A DNA stretch of 16,580 bases from an uncultured Oscillospiraceae bacterium (GTDB lineage: Bacteria > Bacillota > Clostridia > Oscillospirales > Oscillospiraceae): NCBI GenBank assembly GCA_910585265.1, contig CAJUCA010000062.1, positions 1 through 16,580 of the forward strand, written 5' to 3'. Position numbers and translations under genes: made by a program. This document shows, in pieces, positions 13,000-16,580 of the stretch. How positions within the stretch are numbered: the stretch's first letter is position 1; every line of letters begins with the position of its first letter. The notes beneath the pieces were generated by a model. It was not told where the DNA came from. It ran no database searches and worked only from the letters and a program-made list of their open reading frames with translations.

Positions 13000-13860
13000 A
13001 TGGCTGAGATAAAGAAAGCGACAACATACAAGGAGCAGCTTGAGATTTTGAGAAACCGCGGGGTTATCATTGTCGATGATGCGTTTTGCAGACAAAAATT
13101 GGCCGAGATCAATTACTATCGACTGACTGCGTATTTTCTTCCGTTCCGTCAAGAGGATGGAAGCTACGTGGAGGGCACAAGTTTTCATACCGTATACCGA
13201 ATTTATGAATTTGATCGGAAATTACGGCGGATACTCTTTGCTGCGGTTGAAGAGGTAGAAATCTATTTGAGGGCAAAATTGGCCTATCTCCATGCGCAGA
13301 GATATGGACCCCTCGGATATTTGGATGCAGGGAACTTTTCCGTGCAGCATCAAAGCAATAAATTTAACGAAAATATAGAGCGAGAGATTCAAAATAATAG
13401 CAAGGCACTGTTTGTAAAGCATCATCTCACGAAATACAATGGTAAATTTCCTATTTGGGTCATTGTAGAGCTGTTTACGCTGGGAATGCTTTCCCGGTTC
13501 TATGCGGACATGACCACGACAGACAAAAAAGAGCTGGCAAAATCTCTGTATTCCACAACCCCCAAAAATTTGATTAGTTGGCTGCGATGCGTTACGGATT
13601 TACGCAACATCTGCGCCCATTATGGGCGGTTATATTACCGAATTTTTACTGCAAGCCCTGCCGGTTTCAATATCTCTGAATCATCGAAGCGCAGGCTCTG
13701 GGGAACGCTGCTGGCATTGAAGGAATTATACCCCGGAAAGGAGAAGTGGAATAGCGAAACGCTTGAGGCAATTAAGGCTCTTGTTGAAGAATACTGTGGT
13801 GATATTGACCTATATCACATTGCGTTTCCGGTAGATTGGAAAGATCAGTTGAGAAAGTAA
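13000..13860 (+). CDS. Abi_2 family (AbiF/AbiD-type) HEPN abortive-infection protein
   Basis: A 286-residue protein. The start at 13000 has GAGAGG seven bases upstream; the frame is open 15 codons earlier, but that would begin inside the ncRNA. Recognisable Abi_2 features are an N-terminal TTYKEQLEILRNRGVII, then INYYRLTAYFLPFR (residues 37-50), YEFDRKLRR, and IYLRAKLAYLHAQRYG. The HEPN RNase signature is present as RNICAHYGR (R202, N203, H207), with an earlier R91-x6-H98. Abi_2 proteins act in anti-phage abortive infection and are related to the HEPN nucleases from which Cas13 is thought to derive, so an RNA-cleaving toxin is likely. The RNA just upstream is the candidate antidote or regulator. 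No partner protein follows, and the next 250 bases lead to a tRNA-type att site. The gene looks intact. Confidence 0.9.
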   Translation: MAEIKKATTYKEQLEILRNRGVIIVDDAFCRQKLAEINYYRLTAYFLPFRQEDGSYVEGTSFHTVYRIYEFDRKLRRILFAAVEEVEIYLRAKLAYLHAQRYGPLGYLDAGNFSVQHQSNKFNENIEREIQNNSKALFVKHHLTKYNGKFPIWVIVELFTLGMLSRFYADMTTTDKKELAKSLYSTTPKNLISWLRCVTDLRNICAHYGRLYYRIFTASPAGFNISESSKRRLWGTLLALKELYPGKEKWNSETLEAIKALVEEYCGDIDLYHIAFPVDWKDQLRK

Positions 13861-13975
13861 ACAGGCGGTGATAAGTGTTGCGGGATACCGACCGAGGTAA
13901 CTTGGATGGAGTGCGATTTTGTGCTCCGGGTGGCTGAGAGCGAGTTCTATCTCCAGCAGGCGAATGCCGTGAGGG

Positions 13976-13997
13976 TTGACCCACAACCTGACCCACA
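13976..13997 (+). repeat. paired TTGACCCACA / TGACCCACA repeat (left arm of the tRNA-Thr junction)
   Basis: TTGACCCACA at 13976 and TGACCCACA at 13989, 13 bases apart, in the same orientation. The identical layout recurs at 14242-14263 on the other side of the tRNA-Thr remnant. Paired direct repeats flanking a tRNA core are the expected form of integrase arm sites. Confidence 0.55.
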
Positions 13998-14111
13998 ACA
14001 GGAAACGAGCGGGTGGAAGCAATGGAGCGGAAAGCACCATTGTCTCCGCTTTTCCGGAACAAAAATGCCCCCAAAGCACCGGATGGAGGCGTTTCGAGGG
14101 TGGGCAATCAG

Positions 14112-14156
14112 TTGGTAAGGATGAGGTCTCCAGTTCAAATCTGGATAGCAGCTCCA
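14112..14156 (+). other. 3' half of tRNA-Thr(GGU): element attachment site
   Basis: Reads as a textbook tRNA from the anticodon loop on: loop TTGGTAA with anticodon GGT, 3' anticodon stem GGATG, five-base variable loop, T stem TCCAG/CTGGA with loop TTCAAAT, acceptor strand TAGCAGC, discriminator T, and CCA at 14154-14156. The bases just upstream (CAATCAG) do not pair as the 5' anticodon stem and there is no D arm, so only the 3' half is present. This is what tyrosine-recombinase integration at an anticodon loop leaves behind, the full tRNA being rebuilt at the other end of the element, outside this window. Confidence 0.8.
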
Positions 14157-14161
14157 AGAAA

Positions 14162-14192
14162 CTCCCGAAATTGCTTTATTTCGGGAGATTTT
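14162..14192 (+). terminator. terminator of the tRNA-Thr remnant
   Basis: A perfect 10-bp stem, CTCCCGAAAT (14162-14171) with ATTTCGGGAG (14178-14187), a six-base loop, then ATTTTATAT. It begins five bases after the CCA, so it travelled with the tRNA 3' half. Confidence 0.85.
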
Positions 14193-14241
14193 ATATAATA
14201 CTCCCTTTAATTTGTATGGGTTGATGTGTAAAGCAGGCAGA

Positions 14242-14263
14242 TTGACCCACATTGTGACCCACA
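14242..14263 (+). repeat. paired TTGACCCACA / TGACCCACA repeat (right arm of the tRNA-Thr junction)
   Basis: The same two-unit repeat as at 13976, with only the three-base spacer differing (TTG instead of ACC). It lies to the right of the tRNA-Thr remnant. Arm repeats on both sides of the core are expected in a circular att site or where two elements abut, not where an element meets plain chromosome. Confidence 0.55.
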
Positions 14264-14462
14264 CGGAGAAATATGCGGAAAGGGTCAAAGAGAGCCGGGT
14301 AGGAAGTCTGCCGTGACTCGTCTTATGGTAGCATTATGGGTAGGAATTGGGAGCAAAAATTTCTATGCTCGGTTTGCTTTTAGAATTGCTTTTGGCTAAG
14401 TTGTGTAGCTAAAAGATGTTATTACTTGCGGTTATGGGTATATTTTGCCGATTGTGCACTTC

Positions 14463-14492
14463 TTGGCAGCATTGGATAGCTGTGTTTATAAT
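14463..14492 (+). promoter_or_regulatory. strong sigma-A-type promoter
   Basis: -35 TTGGCA (five of six consensus bases, 14463-14468), 18-base spacer, -10 TATAAT (exact, 14487-14492). It lies about 45-80 bp before the possible starts of the gene that follows. The rest of 14264-14538 shows nothing recognisable. Confidence 0.6.
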
Positions 14493-14538
14493 TTCTGCGA
14501 TCCGACACAATATTTAGTGCTGTTTTGGGCGTTGGATT

Positions 14539-15645
14539 TTGCTGGGAACCGCGAGAGATAGTCGACTGGTGGTGAGCAATGTGGTCAGTTTTGCATTTTG
14601 GTATGAGGAAACTCCCAAAGATACCAAGCATGAGGACACCCCACATCATGGTGCGTTCAGTAGCATCTTCAACACGACCAAAACGAAGAATTGCGGAAAA
14701 GATAGTGAGAAGCAACTTTCTGCCTTAATGAATTTCAACCTGTGGTGCCTGTGTGGCTGGGATGTGGAACATCCGTATCTTGACATCGGGTTCAGAATCA
14801 AAAACCTGTCCCTGGCTCAGACACTTTTCTTCTACCTCCCGCTCTCGATTCCTGAGCCGTACGACAAATACATAGTGGACTTGGGGGAAAAGTTCGAAAA
14901 GACGGAGCTCATTGAGGCAGTATTCAACGAAAATTATTCTGCTGAGCAGGCGGCCAGTAGCAAGACAATCAAGGTAAATCCTATTGACGTGAGTAAGAAT
15001 CTGATCCCATTCCAAATCTATGAACTCGACATCACGCACGATATTGAACTTGAGCCATTTGTCAGTAGTTCCGGCTACAAGGGGACAATTATGAAAATCC
15101 CCGTTGCGCGCATCGTGGCGAAGGATGCAGGGAAGGCGGATAAGGACAGGTGCGATAATTATTATTTCCGTTTCCGAGTTAAGAATCTCAGTCTTGATTT
15201 CTTGATTCATGAGTATACGCCACGTCATGCCGCGCTCCAGAGTATCTTCAACACGACTAAAATGATTGACTTCCGTTATAATAATGTTCGGAGCTTAGAT
15301 AAGTCCCTGGTAGAGCAGTTTTATGCACCCGGTCACCATATTGTCAAGGTCGAAGATACCCACCTCCTGTTGATTACCAAAGCGTATGTGGATGTTTTTG
15401 GTGAGCAGTTTAAAAGCACACGGGAAATTGAGCATCAGGTATGGGAAGAATACGTGGACAATAATGATACGAAGGATTTGGTGGCCTACCACCACGTAGA
15501 TAAAGGCGACTCAAGTGAGATGTTTGTCCGGCTTAGGGTAGAAAAAAGTGTGATAGGTATCTACCTTCTTACTGTTGTCCTATTGGGCATTGTCAGTTCC
15601 ATCATTGCGTCCGTGATATGGCTCCACTTTCCCAGCGGTCCGTAG
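14539..15645 (+). CDS. unrecognised protein with internal repeat and C-terminal membrane helix
   Basis: No family recognised. The frame encodes up to 368 residues and ends in one membrane helix (residues about 339-363, IYLLTVVLLGIVSSIIASVI) plus a short tail, so it is probably tail-anchored with a cytosolic body. Two parts repeat: HEDTPHHGAFSSIFNTTK (31-48) matches HEYTPRHAALQSIFNTTK (224-241), and FRIKNLSL (85-92) matches FRVKNLSL (212-219). FVRLRVEKS (329-337) may be a third copy. The start is uncertain. TTG 14539 is the longest, GTG 14569/14572 follows a weak GAGAGA, and ATG 14728 (residue 64) is the first ATG. The in-frame repeat shows the region before residue 64 has coding origin, either as part of this protein or as the remains of a truncated paralogue. 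It is driven by the promoter at 14463. Confidence 0.65.
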   Translation: MLGTARDSRLVVSNVVSFAFWYEETPKDTKHEDTPHHGAFSSIFNTTKTKNCGKDSEKQLSALMNFNLWCLCGWDVEHPYLDIGFRIKNLSLAQTLFFYLPLSIPEPYDKYIVDLGEKFEKTELIEAVFNENYSAEQAASSKTIKVNPIDVSKNLIPFQIYELDITHDIELEPFVSSSGYKGTIMKIPVARIVAKDAGKADKDRCDNYYFRFRVKNLSLDFLIHEYTPRHAALQSIFNTTKMIDFRYNNVRSLDKSLVEQFYAPGHHIVKVEDTHLLLITKAYVDVFGEQFKSTREIEHQVWEEYVDNNDTKDLVAYHHVDKGDSSEMFVRLRVEKSVIGIYLLTVVLLGIVSSIIASVIWLHFPSGP

Positions 15646-15735
15646 GCCCACACGTTTTTGTTGCCCCAGCATATACATGAGATTGTCTGGGGATACTATT
15701 GGTTGAACCTACCCACCTAAACGTTTCTATAATGG

Positions 15736-16296
15736 ATGATAATTATGAAAAAGAAACATTCTATCAATCGGTCGTTTAAGGCCGCTAAGTTGCAGAAGTA
15801 TAGGTTGCGCTCACTCCTGCATGATGACAAGCAAATCCGAGAAGTGGGAGAAATGCTCTCTTTCCTGAGGCAGGATTATCCTGATTTTTGGCGCTGGTAT
15901 AATAATATGATTCTCCCTGGCCTAACAGACGGTTCACGACAGGTTATTGTCGCTGATGCCGATGGTAATAGGCTGGCGGGGGCCATGATTCTAAAAAATA
16001 CACCCTCCGAAAAGAAGATTTGTACGCTGTGTGTGTTTGATGAGTACAAGGGACACAAAATTGGCACGCAGTTCGTTAAGTTGGCGGCCCGGCGCTTGGG
16101 TACACAGACCCCGCTGATTACGGTGTCCTCCAGGCACCTAAAGGAATTCGAAGCGTTTTTTAAGCGGCTCCCGTCCCGCAATCAGGTTCATTTCGTGCAG
16201 GCTGGTAGCTATGAGGATTACTACCGAGATGGCATGACCGAATACACCTTTAACGGGCACCTGCCAGCGCCTTTGGAAAAAGCCGCAAATGGCTAA
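15736..16296 (+). CDS. GNAT family N-acetyltransferase
   Basis: A 186-residue acetyltransferase of the GNAT fold. The core is residues about 68-170: strands QVIVADADGNRLAGAMIL and KKICTLCVFDEY, then the acetyl-CoA loop YKGHKIGTQFVKLAARRL (104-121), a variant of R/Q-x-x-G-x-G/A. A Lys/Arg-rich N-terminus (residues 4-25) precedes it and might contact nucleic acid. The substrate is unknown. Two starts are possible: ATG 15736, or ATG 15745, which has GGATGA five bases upstream. Its stop overlaps the ATG of the ASCH gene by eight bases, so the two are translated together. It lies 90 bases after the membrane-anchored repeat gene on the same strand. Confidence 0.8.
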   Translation: MIIMKKKHSINRSFKAAKLQKYRLRSLLHDDKQIREVGEMLSFLRQDYPDFWRWYNNMILPGLTDGSRQVIVADADGNRLAGAMILKNTPSEKKICTLCVFDEYKGHKIGTQFVKLAARRLGTQTPLITVSSRHLKEFEAFFKRLPSRNQVHFVQAGSYEDYYRDGMTEYTFNGHLPAPLEKAANG

Positions 16297-16546
16297 CGTT
16301 CTATTCGCAATCCGCCCAGATTATGTCAAGAAGATACTCTCAGGCAAAAAATCTTTTGAACTACGAACTGTGCGTTGCCAGAGGCCGATTGCCCGGATCG
16401 TGATTTATGCCACGGCTCCTGTATGCCGCATAGTGGGGGAGACTGCGATTGGGCAGGTGTTCCAGGCCCCGCCTGGTATGCTGTGGCCCGAGATCCGACA
16501 CGGAGCGGGGATGTCCAAGGATGCTTTTGACGCTGTTATGGAATGA
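16289..16546 (+). CDS. ASCH-domain protein, short (possibly truncated)
   Basis: An 85-residue ASCH (PUA-like) domain protein. The pattern AIRPDYVKKILSGKKSFELR (residues 7-26) followed by IVIYATAPVCRIVGE (37-51) is diagnostic of the family, with K21 and E24 in the putative active or RNA-binding cleft. ASCH proteins bind RNA, and the YqfB member hydrolyses N4-acetylcytidine. Family members usually run beyond 100 residues with a further strand after the SKDAFD helix, and this one stops there, 34 bases from the window edge. That is either a natural short form or a frameshift. The ATG overlaps the GNAT stop by eight bases, with GGAAA about ten bases upstream. An acetyltransferase coupled to an ASCH protein suggests a shared RNA or nucleoside substrate, by inference only. 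Confidence 0.75.
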   Translation: MANVLFAIRPDYVKKILSGKKSFELRTVRCQRPIARIVIYATAPVCRIVGETAIGQVFQAPPGMLWPEIRHGAGMSKDAFDAVME

Positions 16547-16580
16547 CTTTTGTCAATGCGCCGAGTCACCAAAAAGCGGG

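Noticed and set aside
12732..13112. 126-codon minus-strand frame over the Abi upstream region
   Set aside because: Antisense to the Abi N-terminus and the ncRNA. No ribosome site or recognised features.
13772..14288. Minus-strand frames of 111-115 codons across the tRNA-Thr junction
   Set aside because: They run through a tRNA remnant and a terminator. Such frames are commonly mis-annotated at tRNA att sites.
14603..14728. 41-codon basic small ORF ending in a TAATG overlap with the ATG at 14728
   Set aside because: There is no ribosome site before its ATG, and the alternative frame shows real homology to the later repeat, so that frame is the likely coding one.
15728..15733. Perfect TATAAT just before the GNAT gene
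   Set aside because: The nearest TTGAAC is 19 bases upstream, and transcription would start at or after the first ATG. It could only serve a leaderless start at 15745, so it is not annotated as a promoter.
1..16580. CRISPR array, IS terminal repeats or intact tRNA genes
   Set aside because: No regularly spaced repeats, no transposase, and no complete tRNA cloverleaf were found by eye.

Overview
The window reads as mobile DNA from a gut-type Firmicute, most likely a Clostridia/Oscillospiraceae relative. The reasons are the GC-rich Tn916-like integrase, the MobA/MobC, DUF6809 and DUF6076 gene set, the strong AGGAGG ribosome binding sites, and BspA-like leucine-rich-repeat cargo with SLH domains. 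The genus is inference only. No intact tRNA, rRNA, CRISPR array or housekeeping gene is present.

Layout. (1) Bases 1-249 hold the last 28 codons of an unknown gene, a decayed tRNA 3' end, a terminator and integrase-type TTGACCCAC repeats. (2) Bases 250-5515 are the transfer module. On the minus strand lie a tyrosine integrase, a DUF6809 protein, the relaxase MobA, MobC, a GC-rich hairpin region (likely oriT), a frameshifted HTH replication-like gene and an excisionase-like HTH protein. A frameshifted DUF6076 gene runs divergently. (3) Bases 5604-11623 are minus-strand cargo: a zinc-ribbon/LRR protein, an SPFH-SHOCT protein, an LRR lipoprotein, and a large secreted CHAP-like/FN3/LRR/SLH protein. 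Four neighbours thus combine one membrane-scaffold protein with three LRR_5 proteins, one predicted cytosolic and two exported. (4) Bases 11904-12488 encode a serine resolvase. The intergenic DNA around it is rich in palindromes (11624-11903) and holds an attenuator-like hairpin (12571-12603). (5) Bases 12887-13860 are a defence cassette: promoter, small structured RNA ending in eight T's, and an Abi_2/AbiF-type HEPN protein. (6) Bases 13976-14263 are a recombination junction. The 3' half of tRNA-Thr(GGU) with its terminator is flanked on both sides by the same tandem repeat, TTGACCCACA-N3-TGACCCACA. (7) Bases 14463-16546 carry a strong promoter, an unrecognised 368-residue protein with an internal repeat and a C-terminal membrane helix, a GNAT acetyltransferase, and an overlapping short ASCH-domain gene.

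How it fits together. Integrase plus the HTH protein would move the element in and out of tRNA 3' ends. MobA and MobC, with the hairpin region, would mobilise it using another element's conjugation machinery. Arm-like repeats beside tRNA remnants at both ends suggest accretion of several elements at tRNA sites, with the 14.1-kb junction separating one element from the next. Two adjacent transfer-module genes each carry a single-base frameshift in a G/C run, so the module is decaying or the assembly has indel errors. A degenerate 23-bp box at 1886, 5521 and 12736 sits at the edges of the mobilisation and cargo blocks, which suggests modular exchange.

Gene-free stretches over about 300 bases: 3216-3519 (oriT-like hairpins) and 12489-12999 (attenuator, weak reading frame, promoter and ncRNA). 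Slightly shorter ones are 11624-11903 (palindromes), 13861-14111 (arm repeat, otherwise nothing recognised) and 14264-14538 (promoter only).
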